A DNA stretch of 64,000 bases from Ensifer sp. IC3342 (GCF_020193655.1 NZ_JADYVE010000020.1:1-64000), one strand, 5' to 3'. Positions 25,206 to 34,719 are shown, counted from the first letter of the stretch. Translations and numbers: made by a program. The notes: generated by a model not told the origin, from the letters alone.

Positions 25206-27842
25206 CTAGCCAGCCGAAGCGGTCTCCTTCATCAGAGTGCGCCGAAGCGCCCACGCCAGGTCGGAAGCCGTATAGGGCTTCCTCAACCACGGGCCCGCCC
25301 TGCTGTTCACTTGTCCTGCAATCTCCGGTGCGGCGTAACCGGATGTGAAGAGAACAGGAATCTCTGGAGAACGCTGGCGCGCCGCGGCCGCCAGTTCGGC
25401 ACCGGTCATGCCGCCCGGCATCACCATGTCGGTAAACAGGAGTCCGATCTCCGGCGTCCGTTCGAGCAGCGAGAGCGCCTCCGGTCCGTTGCTTGCCTGA
25501 AGAACGCGATAGCCGAGCGACTCGAGTCGAGCGACCGTCACACGCCGTACGCGCTCGTCGTCCTCGACGACGAGCACCAATTCGTCGTCCCCCTTCGGCA
25601 GGCTCGGGATTGCTGCAGCTCCCGGCGTTTCGGCGCCTTTCTCGATCGCCAGCGGAAGATAAATCCGGACCGTCGTTCCCTGTCCTTCCTCGCTGTAAAG
25701 CGCGACGTGCCCGCCGGATTGCTTCACGAAACCATAGACCGAACTTAGCCCCAGGCCGGTGCCAGCTCCTTGCGGTTTCGTCGTGAAGAAGGGCTCGAAG
25801 GCATGTTCCCTGACTTTGGCGCTCATCCCGGTTCCCGTATCGCTGACGGCTATCAGGACATACTGTCCGGGGCGAACCTCGGGACGATTGAGGGCATAGT
25901 CCCGGTCGAGCTCGGCCTTGCTTACCTCAAGCGCCAAGGTTCCGCCCTTCGGCATTGCGTCCCGTGCGTTGATCGCAAGGTTCAGGATCGCGTTCTTCAA
26001 CTGCCCCTCATCGACCACTGCGTGGCACCCGCTTCGGATACCGGTGCGAACCACGATCGTCTCCCCCAGTGTCCGGCGCAGCAGGTCGCCCGTGTCGGAG
26101 ATCAACTCGCCGACATCGGAAAGCTGCGGATTGAGGGGCATGCGCCGCCCGAAGGCGAGCAAGCTGGATGTTAGCTGTGCCGCGAGGTCGGCCGCCTCCT
26201 GCGCCTCCCCGACATAGGTGCGGTATTTGTCGCCAACCTTCGCCTCGAGCATTTCGAGGTTACCCTTGATGACCGTCAGCAGATTGTTGAAGTCGTGGGC
26301 GACTCCACCCGTGAGCTTGCCGACCGCCTCCATCTTCTGCGTTTGGCGCAACTCCTGCTCGACGCGATGTTTTTCTGTCTGGTCCTGCAGGAAGGCGGTG
26401 AAAAGTCTCTCCCCATCGGCCTCCGCCTCCCCTACGTAAAGCTCGACCGGGAACGTGCTGCCATCCTTGCGCTGGCCAAGGACGATGCGGCCCTTGCCGA
26501 TGATGTGGCGCTCACCAGTCTTGAGGTAGCGCTCAATATATCCATCATGCGTGCTCTTGTCCGGCTCCGGCATCAGCATGCTGACGTTCTGGCCGTACAC
26601 CTCGCCCGCCGTGAAGCCGAAGAGCTTCTCGGCGGTGGCGCTGAAGGATTGTATTTTGCCCCGGCTATCGGCGACGACCATCGCGCTTGGCACCGTTGCC
26701 AGAATCGAGCGGAGATGGGCCTCTCGCCGTTGCGCCTCGGTCGCGGCTGAGGCAATGACGCGCCCGACCTCATTGATCTCGCGCACCGGGGTTGCGATGG
26801 CGGACACGCCTTCGTTCCGCTCTAGTTCGAACCCGGCACTCTGAAGGGCGCCGATGGCGCTGGCCAGACGAGAAGCGGACCAATAGGCGAGAGCGATCGA
26901 TACGAGCAGGAGCAGAAATCCGACTGTCAGGACAGAAGCAAGTGCCTGCCAGATCGGCGCGTTGAGTACCGACATGGGGACGCTGACCGTCGTCAACCAA
27001 TTTGTCTCGGGCGACCGGGCATAGGCAGCGACGACATCCACGTTCACGAGGTTCTTCCCGCGCCAGAGCCCCTCCATATTGGACGCCCGCGACATCCATT
27101 CGGCCGGCGCCTTCCGGCCGACAAAGGAAGCCGGATCAATCGAGCGTGCAACCACCGTGCCTGTAGAATCGGTGACCACCGCAAGCCAGCCTTCGTCAAG
27201 CTTCGCCTGGCTCAGGACCGGCTGCAGCCTCTCGACAGGTATGCGGAGCGAAAGAAAGTAGACGAGTTCGCCATCACGCAGCACTGGAACGATCACGCCG
27301 ATCATCAGACGCTTTTGCAATGGGCCCACGAAGGCACTTGTCACGACGGGTTTCTGCTCACGCAAAACCTGCTGCTCAAAGCTCAGCATCTCCGGTTTCG
27401 CGACGGGCAGCGCCGTTCCCCAAGGTACGGAGGTATTGAGGAGTTGCCGCGGTTCAGCGGGAGCGCGAACGACGATGGTGACGCCGAGCGTACGGGCAAT
27501 CTTCGAGGCGGTGACGTGGAACGCTTCGAGATCTCCCCGTTGCAGTTCGTCGGAGGTCGCAAGCGCTTCCAGCACGAGCCTAGGTCCCGCCAGTTCGCCA
27601 TCGACTGCGACCGACAGTTCACGTGCCAGCGATTGCGCCCACTCGACGGCGCGCGCCTGCTCAGCCTCGACATGCATCCAGGCCAGGAACGAAGCAAAGA
27701 GTAGCACCGGCAGGACGAGGGCAGCAGCAAAGACCAGGAAGAAGGTCGAAGCGGGCCGCTCGCGCCGCGTCAGGGACAGACCCGCGTGCAGGGGGCGAGA
27801 GGTCCCGTCCGCGACAGTGGGTGTTGACGGAGATTTGCTCAT
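25206..27842 (-). CDS. hybrid sensor histidine kinase with extracytoplasmic sensor, PAS and receiver domains
   Basis: An 878-residue membrane kinase. It has a transmembrane helix at about 33-55, a periplasmic Cache-like sensor at about 56-300, and a second helix at about 305-327. A PAS domain follows at about 385-500 (ATVPSAMVVADSRGKIQSF). The HisKA region has the phospho-accepting His in GGVAHDFNNLL. The ATPase domain has NLAINARDAMP, DTGTGM and GTGLGLSSVYGF. The C-terminal receiver has its Asp in LLFTDMVMPGG. Such FixL-related kinases phosphorylate their own receiver or a partner regulator. The signal is unknown. No haem-binding PAS signature was recognised. It is divergent from the OmpR-type regulator, which may or may not be its partner. 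Confidence 0.92.
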   Translation of the reverse strand: MSKSPSTPTVADGTSRPLHAGLSLTRRERPASTFFLVFAAALVLPVLLFASFLAWMHVEAEQARAVEWAQSLARELSVAVDGELAGPRLVLEALATSDELQRGDLEAFHVTASKIARTLGVTIVVRAPAEPRQLLNTSVPWGTALPVAKPEMLSFEQQVLREQKPVVTSAFVGPLQKRLMIGVIVPVLRDGELVYFLSLRIPVERLQPVLSQAKLDEGWLAVVTDSTGTVVARSIDPASFVGRKAPAEWMSRASNMEGLWRGKNLVNVDVVAAYARSPETNWLTTVSVPMSVLNAPIWQALASVLTVGFLLLLVSIALAYWSASRLASAIGALQSAGFELERNEGVSAIATPVREINEVGRVIASAATEAQRREAHLRSILATVPSAMVVADSRGKIQSFSATAEKLFGFTAGEVYGQNVSMLMPEPDKSTHDGYIERYLKTGERHIIGKGRIVLGQRKDGSTFPVELYVGEAEADGERLFTAFLQDQTEKHRVEQELRQTQKMEAVGKLTGGVAHDFNNLLTVIKGNLEMLEAKVGDKYRTYVGEAQEAADLAAQLTSSLLAFGRRMPLNPQLSDVGELISDTGDLLRRTLGETIVVRTGIRSGCHAVVDEGQLKNAILNLAINARDAMPKGGTLALEVSKAELDRDYALNRPEVRPGQYVLIAVSDTGTGMSAKVREHAFEPFFTTKPQGAGTGLGLSSVYGFVKQSGGHVALYSEEGQGTTVRIYLPLAIEKGAETPGAAAIPSLPKGDDELVLVVEDDERVRRVTVARLESLGYRVLQASNGPEALSLLERTPEIGLLFTDMVMPGGMTGAELAAAARQRSPEIPVLFTSGYAAPEIAGQVNSRAGPWLRKPYTASDLAWALRRTLMKETASAG

Positions 27843-28051
27843 CGATGGTCTTCCCGCGCTGACGGCGCGACGCTGGCAACAGTGGTGAAAGACATTGCTC
27901 TAGCCCAAAGACAGCTCTTCGAAATTGATCCAACGCAAGATCGGGGCTCTTCTTTTGGGTACAACGCAAAGCAAAAACGACAATGAGCTCGTGGCCGGGA
28001 AGCGCCCCCCGGAACGCACGCAAAAGAGCACCGGAAAAATTGCCCTCGAGT

Positions 28052-28065
28052 TTGACGCCGGACAA
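28052..28065. promoter_or_regulatory. imperfect FNR/FixK-like box
   Basis: TTGACGCCGGACAA, one mismatch from the consensus, centred about 94 bp before the response-regulator start in the 310-bp divergent gap 27843-28152, which holds no gene I can support. Confidence 0.35.
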
Positions 28066-28152
28066 AGTTCAATACTGAGTACGTGGTATCGGCATGTTCG
28101 GGAACGAGCTGGAAGAAGACGGGCTAAGTCTTTGGCTGGAAATGGATTATCA

Positions 28153-28869
28153 ATGCCGCACCTGATTATCGTCGACGATGATCCGCGGATTCGCTCCATG
28201 CTTTCACGTTATCTCGAAGACGAGGGCTTTCGCGTGAGCGTGGCGGAGAATATTTCGCAGTTGCGCCGGGTGCTATCTCCGTCTGTTGACCTGGTGCTGC
28301 TCGACATCGGACTTCCCGACGGCAACGGATTGGAGCTCGCACGCGAGATCGACGCGAATTTTCGCGTTCCAACCATAATCGTCTCCGGGCGCGACGACGA
28401 CGTCGATCGTATCATCGGTCTGGAGATGGGGGCCGATGACTATGTGTCGAAGCCATTCAACCTGCGCGAACTGTTGGCGCGCGTAAGAAGCGTATTGAGA
28501 CGATCGCAGCGGGCAATGCCGCTCGGACCGGCGCAGAAGGCCACAGCCGGTATCTTTCAGTTCGACGGTTGGATGCTCGACGCCGACCGGCGTCAACTGA
28601 CGTCCACCGCAGGGCAGACGATCGAACTCACTACCGGCGAATTCGACCTGCTCATGGTTTTCGTCACGCATCCGGGCCGCGTCCTGACGCGCGACTTTCT
28701 TCTGGATCAGACACGCGGCCGCACGCGAGAGGCATTCGACCGCGCGATCGACGTGCAGGTCACGCGCCTTAGGCGAAAGGTGGAAGACGATCCGGGAGAT
28801 CCGCGACGGATAAAGTCCGTGCGCGGAGCCGGCTACGTATTTGCGGCGAAGGTCTTCCGCCCAACGTGA
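28153..28869 (+). CDS. OmpR-family response regulator
   Basis: A 238-residue regulator with an N-terminal receiver and a C-terminal winged helix. In the receiver the acidic pair is in IIVDDDPR, the phospho-Asp in LVLLDIGLPDGNG, and the Lys in YVSKPFN. The winged helix (about 135-235) reads ELTTGEFDLLMVFVTHPGRV, RAIDVQVTRLRRKVEDD and KSVRGAGYVFA. The start at 28153 avoids a long upstream in-frame extension with no receiver homology. It is divergent from the hybrid kinase gene. Its output domain closely resembles that of the second regulator at the right edge of the window. Confidence 0.93.
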   Translation: MPHLIIVDDDPRIRSMLSRYLEDEGFRVSVAENISQLRRVLSPSVDLVLLDIGLPDGNGLELAREIDANFRVPTIIVSGRDDDVDRIIGLEMGADDYVSKPFNLRELLARVRSVLRRSQRAMPLGPAQKATAGIFQFDGWMLDADRRQLTSTAGQTIELTTGEFDLLMVFVTHPGRVLTRDFLLDQTRGRTREAFDRAIDVQVTRLRRKVEDDPGDPRRIKSVRGAGYVFAAKVFRPT

Positions 28870-28895
28870 CGATATCCGCGCGACGCAATTGCGCC

Positions 28896-29627
28896 TCATG
28901 CCTTGGCATATCTTGCACTGCGCTGTGCGCCGTCATCGCACTCCCCGTCCGCAAGAGCGATCAGCGCGTCCATTTTCAGGATGGCGATGGCGTGACGCCC
29001 GACAGTCGCTATGACCCCGCTGCCGGCAAGCTTGGTGATAGTCCGCGAGACGGTTTCGATCGTCATGCCCAGATAGTCGGCAACATCGAGCCGTGTCATC
29101 GGCAGTTCGATGACCGGGCGCCGGTTCTCCGATTGGCCGCGTGCCATCATCAGCAGGAAACCGGCCACTTTTTCCTCGGCACTCCTACGCGACAGAAGAA
29201 CCATCTGATCCTGGGCGGCCGCCATCTCGTCGCAGAGGCGGGAGAAAAGTTGCTCCCTCAGATGTGGCGCTCGCGCGCTTTCGCTTTCGAAACGACGCCG
29301 CGAAAAGCGCCGCAGTTCGACGTGGGTGATGGCTTCCACCGTGTAGAGGTAGTGCTCCTTGAGCGAGACGCCGAGTAAATCTCCGGGCCGCAGGAAGCCG
29401 ATGATGACACGACGGCCATCATTCAGAATCCTGACTGCCCGCAAGGTGCCTTCAACGACCTCAAAGATATGCCTCGCCTGATCCCCTTCCCAGAAGACCG
29501 CGGCAGCCGGGGTGAAACGCTCGACCGGCTGCGCGTCGAAAAGCGACGAAAGGTCCTGCTTCTCGGCAGCGAACGGCACTGCAGCAGCGACACGTGATTG
29601 ATGTCCGGTGACGAGCTGAAGGCTCAT
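28896..29627 (-). CDS. FixK/FnrN-like Crp/Fnr-family transcription regulator
   Basis: A 243-residue regulator with a cyclic-nucleotide-binding-type beta-roll (about 30-130), a dimerisation helix (RSAEEKVAGFLLMMARG) and a C-terminal HTH (MTRLDVADYLGMTIETVSRT). The recognition helix has the E-x-x-S-R pattern that reads TTGAT half-sites in FNR and FixK. The N-terminal cysteines of the FNR oxygen-sensing [4Fe-4S] cluster are absent, so it should not sense oxygen directly in the FNR way. It would more likely act like FixK, under transcriptional or other control. It is the obvious candidate to bind the TTGAY-N4-RTCAA boxes across the window. The start at 29627 has an ACGGAGA ribosome-binding site. 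Confidence 0.9.
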   Translation of the reverse strand: MSLQLVTGHQSRVAAAVPFAAEKQDLSSLFDAQPVERFTPAAAVFWEGDQARHIFEVVEGTLRAVRILNDGRRVIIGFLRPGDLLGVSLKEHYLYTVEAITHVELRRFSRRRFESESARAPHLREQLFSRLCDEMAAAQDQMVLLSRRSAEEKVAGFLLMMARGQSENRRPVIELPMTRLDVADYLGMTIETVSRTITKLAGSGVIATVGRHAIAILKMDALIALADGECDDGAQRSARYAKA

Positions 29628-29718
29628 GAGAATTCTCCGTCTTTCCAAATTTGACGGAAAGATTTGGCCGGCGCTGCGTGACTCCAGGATGACTTTTGCG
29701 TCAACATATTCGCGAATT

Positions 29719-29735
29719 TGTTACAGTTTGTAACA
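29719..29735. promoter_or_regulatory. 17-bp palindrome upstream of the FixK-like gene
   Basis: TGTTACAGTTTGTAACA, a perfect 7-3-7 inverted repeat centred 100 bp upstream of the FixK-like start. It differs from the FNR consensus and could be the operator of another regulator controlling this gene. Confidence 0.5.
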
Positions 29736-29870
29736 GCTCCAAAGCAAACGGTGCGCCGTCATCTATAGTAATGGAGGTTTTCTCATGCGGTTGAGGCGAC
29801 AGTAATATTAACAGTCGCCGATGAATAACCTCCCCGTTACCAGGGTGGTGGTATTTTATTCGCGATTATT

Positions 29871-29884
29871 TTGACTCGCCTCAA
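29871..29884. promoter_or_regulatory. imperfect FNR/FixK-like box
   Basis: TTGACTCGCCTCAA, one mismatch from the consensus, centred about 70 bp before the small gene at 29948, the same spacing as the exact boxes elsewhere. The surrounding gap 29628-29947 shows no other gene. Confidence 0.45.
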
Positions 29885-29947
29885 TGACCGATGCCCGCCC
29901 GTGCGCAATCAAACTCGCGCACAACTTCCGCATATTCGAGGTCTTGC

Positions 29948-30133
29948 ATGCCAGAAAAAAGATCACGACACGACACAGCCCGGGCGACTCATGGGGCAAG
30001 ATTGGACCTAGATGCGATTGGACGCCGAACGGCACGCAAACGGCGTCGAGCGGAATTCATTGGGTTTCGCGTGTCCGGAAGCGCAGCGCCGGGCCTCCAG
30101 ATCGCCGATCACCAAGAAACAGGAGGAGTGTAA
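29948..30133 (+). CDS. possible small basic protein (61 residues)
   Basis: A short frame encoding a highly basic peptide (GRRTARKRRRAEFIGFRV in the middle). Support is indirect. Its stop codon is 3 bp before the next start, in the spacing of an operon. An FNR-like box is centred 70 bp upstream. A modest AGG site precedes the ATG. No family is recognised. The charge would suit nucleic-acid binding, which is speculation. It may be spurious. Confidence 0.35.
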   Translation: MPEKRSRHDTARATHGARLDLDAIGRRTARKRRRAEFIGFRVSGSAAPGLQIADHQETGGV

Positions 30134-30136
30134 TTT

Positions 30137-30415
30137 ATGGCCGAGTCTGTTGCAGTTTCCGCGCTTACAACCCCTAACCAATTGACCTCTCCCGATCCCG
30201 ATTTCCGCGTCGAGAAAAAGCAGGAGCGGAGCTGGAGGATCAGCCTACTGTCACCACGGGCAAGGCACTGGTTCGAAGCAAACTTCGCCGAGGCTAGCCG
30301 GGAGGCACGTGTGCTCGAAACAAATCTTGCGGGGGCGAATGCCTTTATTCGCAAGGCGCGAAACTTCGGCTTCACGACGGAATATATCGGCCCGATTGCG
30401 AAGTCCTATTTTTGA
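30137..30415 (+). CDS. hypothetical protein, 92 residues
   Basis: The frame has a strong AGGAGGAG ribosome-binding site ending 9 bp before its ATG. The protein is soluble and shows no motif I recognise. The middle reads WRISLLSPRARHWFEANF and the end reads NAFIRKARNFGFTTEYIGP, both amphipathic. It is probably real because of the ribosome-binding site and natural composition. It follows the small basic reading frame by 3 bp. The downstream gap 30416-30673 shows nothing I can support. Confidence 0.6.
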   Translation: MAESVAVSALTTPNQLTSPDPDFRVEKKQERSWRISLLSPRARHWFEANFAEASREARVLETNLAGANAFIRKARNFGFTTEYIGPIAKSYF

Positions 30416-30673
30416 GCACTTGACCTCAACGAACCGAACGCGACGGCATTATCATCATGGTCGCGACAATCACGGTAACTGCCACATCGCCCGAAAGGCG
30501 CCCAATCTCGGATCCTTGCAACCCGGACCAGCCAGTCAGATCGGGGCTGATCGTGCATGGTGTGGCAGCCCAAAGTGACCTTCTACTTCGCGTCAGAGCG
30601 TCATTTCAACCTCGCCGCCACACCCGTTCAACATCTAAGCGAACCAGAGCACAATACCTCTGTGCCTAACAGG

Positions 30674-31144
30674 CTAAGCGGAACGTAACCCCGAACCTTT
30701 GATCCATCTGGAAAGCGTCAATCCATCTCTGAGGTTCAGGCCCATCAAAGTTAGGTTTGTGCCTCCGGCGATGAGTTCGATCGCCTGGACGATGTAAAAC
30801 ATCGTATCAAACTGACCCGTCGAGGCGCGGTTCGCGAGAAAGAACGCGCAGGGCACCAGCACGAGAATGCCATTGAGAGCGATAATGGGCATTCGATTTT
30901 TCTTGGAGCGAACAAGCGACGATCTAGCCCTTCCCGCCAGTCTGAAGCCGGTTCCACCGACGGTGACCATCGAAGGGATCAGAATCAACATTCCCCAGAG
31001 AATGCCATTTTTGACAGCCGCAACTAGAACGTGATTGCCGGATAATTCCGACAGCGCCGTCGAAATCCAGAACGTTAAAATCGTTATGAACCCCACGATC
31101 CCCGCACTCATGTGAACTCGTCGAAGAGTCAAGTATCTCGACAT
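30674..31144 (-). CDS. four-helix membrane protein of unknown function
   Basis: A 156-residue protein with four predicted membrane spans: AGIVGFITILTFWIS, NGILWGMLILIPSMVTVGG, PIIALNGILVLVPCAFFLA and MFYIVQAIELIAGGTNLTLM. The start at 31144 is chosen for its GGAGG ribosome-binding site. No family with known function is recognised. It is divergent from the adenylate cyclase gene across a 264-bp gap with no other feature seen. Confidence 0.7.
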   Translation of the reverse strand: MSRYLTLRRVHMSAGIVGFITILTFWISTALSELSGNHVLVAAVKNGILWGMLILIPSMVTVGGTGFRLAGRARSSLVRSKKNRMPIIALNGILVLVPCAFFLANRASTGQFDTMFYIVQAIELIAGGTNLTLMGLNLRDGLTLSRWIKGSGLRSA

Positions 31145-31408
31145 CGCGTTGCCTCCCACTTCAATCAAGACACAGTGTGGCAGTCTTTATGGATGAGTGC
31201 CTTGACCATCATCAAAAGCGACTTACACCCCGGCAAGAATTGCCGCGTTTTGGATAATCTGGGATCCGATTACGTTACTGTTTATTACCATTGCCGCGAC
31301 TGAACAGCGATTTCTAGCCCGCACCCCGTCTGTGTTTTGCGAGCTATAATATAAAGCAGTAGTAGTTCTTATCGGCCTCGCTGGCAGGTACGTGGGGAGG
31401 GTTTGTTG

Positions 31409-32767
31409 ATGGGGATTTTTCATCAATCCGACGCGAGCCGCTCGGTCCTGAACACCTCTGTTGAAAAGCTGTTCCGAGAATCGGAGTGTGAGGCCGAGTT
31501 TACGATCGGATGGGTTCGGATCACGTTGGCTCTTGCCCTGTTAGCGAGTGGTTTCCTGGTCTCCTCTGGGACAGTTGCGCTCACCGAGGAGTACAGCTTG
31601 AACCAACTTCGCGTCGCGGCGCTGACCACGGCTTCTGCCTTCTTGGCCCTCGGCATCACGTCGTTTCTCCTAGTTATTAGCCGCCGGTTCAGGCCATGGA
31701 TGGCATTCGTCCTCGTTACAGGCGACGCAGCGATTCTCGGCGCCAGCCTCTATTTTGCCTTAGACGGCATTGGCCTGAGCGGCAACTGGGTCGCAGCTAT
31801 ACCGACCATCTGGGCCCTCCCCCTTCTCCTCGCCGTCGGCGCGCTTCGATATCGGCCACTGGTTCAAATATGGGCCACCATGGCAACAATGATCGCTATG
31901 GTTGGCGTCGTTTCCGCGCTTGGCTTTCGCTTGTTCCTAACGGGCGTCGAGCCCCCGGCATCTCTCGGCGAGTTGGAAGCAAGCATTGGCCGCCTTTTTT
32001 CACTACCTCCTTATCTCATGCGGGCAGTCATGCTTACGCTGATGGGCTTCACAACGGCATTAGCAATGGTGCGTTCGCGGCGCCTTCTCATGCGCGTGGT
32101 CAGCGAGACGGCCAGGCGCGCAAACCTTGCTCGCTTCTTGCCTGCCGAGATCGCGCCATTGGTGGGAGAGAATGATGTGGCTACGTGGCGGCAGGGCCGC
32201 CGCCAGCAGGGCGCTATCCTGTTCATCGACATACGGGGGTTCACGGCCTATGCCGAGAAACTGGATCCAGCGAGGCTGTCCGTCTTCATCTCCTCCTTTC
32301 GGCGACGCGTCATGCGTGCAACGGAGGCATCCGGCGGTGTGATCGACAAGTTCATTGGCGATGGTGCTCTTGTTGTGTTCGGCATTCCAGAACCCCAGAG
32401 TGATGATTGCGCCCGCGCTGTAGCCTGCGCTCACCGGCTTCTCGCTCTCGTAGATCAGTGGAACGTCAAACGGGGATTCGATCCGCCTATCCGGGTGGGG
32501 ATCGGCATCCATAGCGGTGAAATGTATTGCGGACTTGTCGGCGACGAGCATCGAATTGAGTTCACAGTCCTTGGCGACACGGTAAATGTGGCTGCCAAGA
32601 TTGAACAGGCTACCAAGCGGTTCAATACCTCACTGCTTGCCTCAGAGACTGTGGTGATGCAGGCCGGGCAACAACGCTCGTGGGGGGAGGTCGGTCGAGA
32701 ACCGCTGGGAGGGCGTGGCGAGCACGTGGCGATCTTTGCCTACACGGGGACTGGGCCTACCGACTGA
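31409..32767 (+). CDS. membrane-bound class III adenylate cyclase
   Basis: A 452-residue protein. The N-terminal half has about six hydrophobic spans (for example ITLALALLASGFLVSSG and WVAAIPTIWALPLLLAVGAL). The C-terminal half is a class III cyclase catalytic domain. The metal-binding Asp pair is in FIDIRGFTAYAEKL and FIGDGALVVFG. The adenine-selecting Lys is in VIDKFIGDG and the Thr in FTVLGDTVNVAAKIE, so ATP is the likely substrate. Product cAMP would act on Crp-type regulators. The signal sensed by the membrane domain is unknown. The ATG at 31409 follows a GGGGAGG site. Confidence 0.9.
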   Translation: MGIFHQSDASRSVLNTSVEKLFRESECEAEFTIGWVRITLALALLASGFLVSSGTVALTEEYSLNQLRVAALTTASAFLALGITSFLLVISRRFRPWMAFVLVTGDAAILGASLYFALDGIGLSGNWVAAIPTIWALPLLLAVGALRYRPLVQIWATMATMIAMVGVVSALGFRLFLTGVEPPASLGELEASIGRLFSLPPYLMRAVMLTLMGFTTALAMVRSRRLLMRVVSETARRANLARFLPAEIAPLVGENDVATWRQGRRQQGAILFIDIRGFTAYAEKLDPARLSVFISSFRRRVMRATEASGGVIDKFIGDGALVVFGIPEPQSDDCARAVACAHRLLALVDQWNVKRGFDPPIRVGIGIHSGEMYCGLVGDEHRIEFTVLGDTVNVAAKIEQATKRFNTSLLASETVVMQAGQQRSWGEVGREPLGGRGEHVAIFAYTGTGPTD

Positions 32768-32832
32768 AGCCCGAGGCAGGTGAGCCGCTTCCTGACGCGG
32801 ATCACAGTGCGGCCGCGGCGCCTCGACGGGCG

Positions 32833-34719
32833 TCACCGGCGATTGACCATTCGCGCGCCGGTTTTCGATCCGGCCGTCCGACCGGGAGACACAGTCGCAC
32901 CGCCTTTGGTTGTCTCGGCCCTCTTGCTGCCGTCGCGAAGCAACGGGGGAAAGTCCAGCGGAGTGATCGTTTCGCGCTCGAGCAGCAGCTTTGCTCCCGC
33001 CTTGAGCTCGCCCATGCACCCCTGCAGTATCGCCTTGGCGCCTTGGTAGGCGTCGTCGATCATCATGCGCACCGCAAGATCGATTTCGCGCGCGGTCGTT
33101 TCCGAATAATCCTTCTGCCGCGGCGCAACTGGACCATCGCCGAGCCATTGCAGCCTTTGCTCTTCGAGCACAACCTGGCCAACCTGCGGGCTCATGCCGA
33201 AGCGAACGACGCTTTGCCGCGCCACATCGGTGGCCTTGGCAAGGTCGTCCGCCGCACCGGTCGAGACTTCGCCATAAATAACCTCTTCAGCCGCCCGGCC
33301 GGCGAGCAGTGCTGTCATGCGTTCCTTGAGTTCACTCGACGTGATGAGGAAGCGATCATCGGTGGGGCGCTGCAATGTGTAGCCAAGCGCCCCGATCGAG
33401 CGGGGAATGATCGACACCTTCTGCACTGGATCCGTCTTCGAGAGCTTCGAGGCGACCAATGCGTGACCCATTTCGTGATAGGCGACCCGCTCGCGTTCGT
33501 CGGGCTTCAGCAGGCGGCTCTTGCGCTCCGAACCGGCGACGATGCGCTCGACCGCGTTGTTGAAGTCCTCGATCGCCACCCGCTCGGCGCCGCGTCGCGT
33601 CGCGACGATCGCGGCTTCGTTCACCAGGTTGGCGAGATCGGCGCCAGTGAATCCCGGCGTCATGTCTGCGATCTCCTCCACATGCACTCCCTCCGCGATC
33701 GCGACATTTGCCATGTGGACTTTGAGGATTGCTGCCCTGCCGTTTCGATCCGGGCGGTCAATGACTACCTGGCGGTCGAAGCGGCCTGCGCGCAGAAGGG
33801 CTGGATCAAGGATCTCCGGACGGTTGGTCGCAGCCAGGAGCACGATGCCGACACGCGGATCGAAGCCGTCAAGTTCGGCCAGCAATTGATTGAGCGTCTG
33901 CTCCTTCTCGTCGCCGCCGCCATAGCCGGTGAAGGGGCTGCGGGCGCGGCCGAGCGCGTCGAGTTCATCAATGAAGATGATGCAGGGAGCGGCCTGTCGC
34001 GCCTGATCGAAAAGATCCCGCACGCGGGCGGCGCCCACGCCAACGAAGAGCTCGACGAATTCCGAGCCGGAAATCGAGAAAAAAGGCACGCCGGCCTCGC
34101 CCGCAACCGCGCGCGCCATCAGCGTCTTGCCCGTACCCGGCGGTCCGACGAGCAGAATCCCTTTGGGAATATGCGCGCCGAGGCGGCTGTATTTCGCCTG
34201 GTTCTTCAGAAAGGCGACCACCTCCTGCAACTCAGCCTTCGCCTCGTCCACGCCAGCCACATCGTCAAAGGTCACACCCGTCTGCCGCTCGAGGTAAACC
34301 TTGGCCTTTGACTTTCCGATATTGACGAGGCCTCCGCGCTCGGCGACGCCCTGAAAGAGCAGGAACCAAAGCCCCAGGAAAACCAGCAATGGGAAGATCC
34401 AGGAAAGCAGCGTCATCGCCCAACTGCTGTCGGTCCCGCCCGACACCTTTGCACCGGCCTTCTCGAAGACCTCGGCCAGCGAAGGATCGACACGATGCGC
34501 GACGAAGTACTTCTTTCCCGCCTCCGGCTGCTTGAACTCTCCCTCAATCAAGGACTCTGTCACGACGACCGACGCGATCCTGCCGTCCTGCGCCGCCTGC
34601 AAGGCGTCCGAATAACTGAGCTGCGCGACGTCGCGATAGCTCAGCCAGAATTCAAAGGTTCCGATCAACAGGAGTGCGGCGAGCAAATAGCCGATATTGA
34701 AAACCCATTTCGTATTCAT
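32833..34719 (-). CDS. ftsH: FtsH-type membrane AAA protease
   Basis: A 628-residue ATP-dependent zinc metalloprotease. It has two transmembrane segments bracketing a short periplasmic domain (first near FNIGYLLAALLLIGTF, second near LLSWIFPLLVFLGLWFLL). The AAA module has GPPGTGKT, IIFIDELDALG and the second-region-of-homology arginines (LLRAGRFDRQ). The zinc site is HEMGH. It degrades damaged or unassembled membrane proteins. The start at 34719 is preferred over 34761 because an FNR/FixK box is then centred 67.5 bp upstream, as for its neighbours. It is probably an extra copy of the housekeeping ftsH, given its stress context; that is an inference. Confidence 0.93.
   Translation of the reverse strand: MNTKWVFNIGYLLAALLLIGTFEFWLSYRDVAQLSYSDALQAAQDGRIASVVVTESLIEGEFKQPEAGKKYFVAHRVDPSLAEVFEKAGAKVSGGTDSSWAMTLLSWIFPLLVFLGLWFLLFQGVAERGGLVNIGKSKAKVYLERQTGVTFDDVAGVDEAKAELQEVVAFLKNQAKYSRLGAHIPKGILLVGPPGTGKTLMARAVAGEAGVPFFSISGSEFVELFVGVGAARVRDLFDQARQAAPCIIFIDELDALGRARSPFTGYGGGDEKEQTLNQLLAELDGFDPRVGIVLLAATNRPEILDPALLRAGRFDRQVVIDRPDRNGRAAILKVHMANVAIAEGVHVEEIADMTPGFTGADLANLVNEAAIVATRRGAERVAIEDFNNAVERIVAGSERKSRLLKPDERERVAYHEMGHALVASKLSKTDPVQKVSIIPRSIGALGYTLQRPTDDRFLITSSELKERMTALLAGRAAEEVIYGEVSTGAADDLAKATDVARQSVVRFGMSPQVGQVVLEEQRLQWLGDGPVAPRQKDYSETTAREIDLAVRMMIDDAYQGAKAILQGCMGELKAGAKLLLERETITPLDFPPLLRDGSKRAETTKGGATVSPGRTAGSKTGARMVNRR

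Noticed and set aside
29695..29706. A further FNR-like site upstream of the FixK-like gene (TTTTGCGTCAAC)
   Set aside because: The left half-site and spacing do not fit TTGAY-N4-RTCAA.
32680..34311. A 543-codon forward open frame across the cyclase end and ftsH
   Set aside because: It is antisense to the AAA and protease motifs of ftsH and has no domain of its own.
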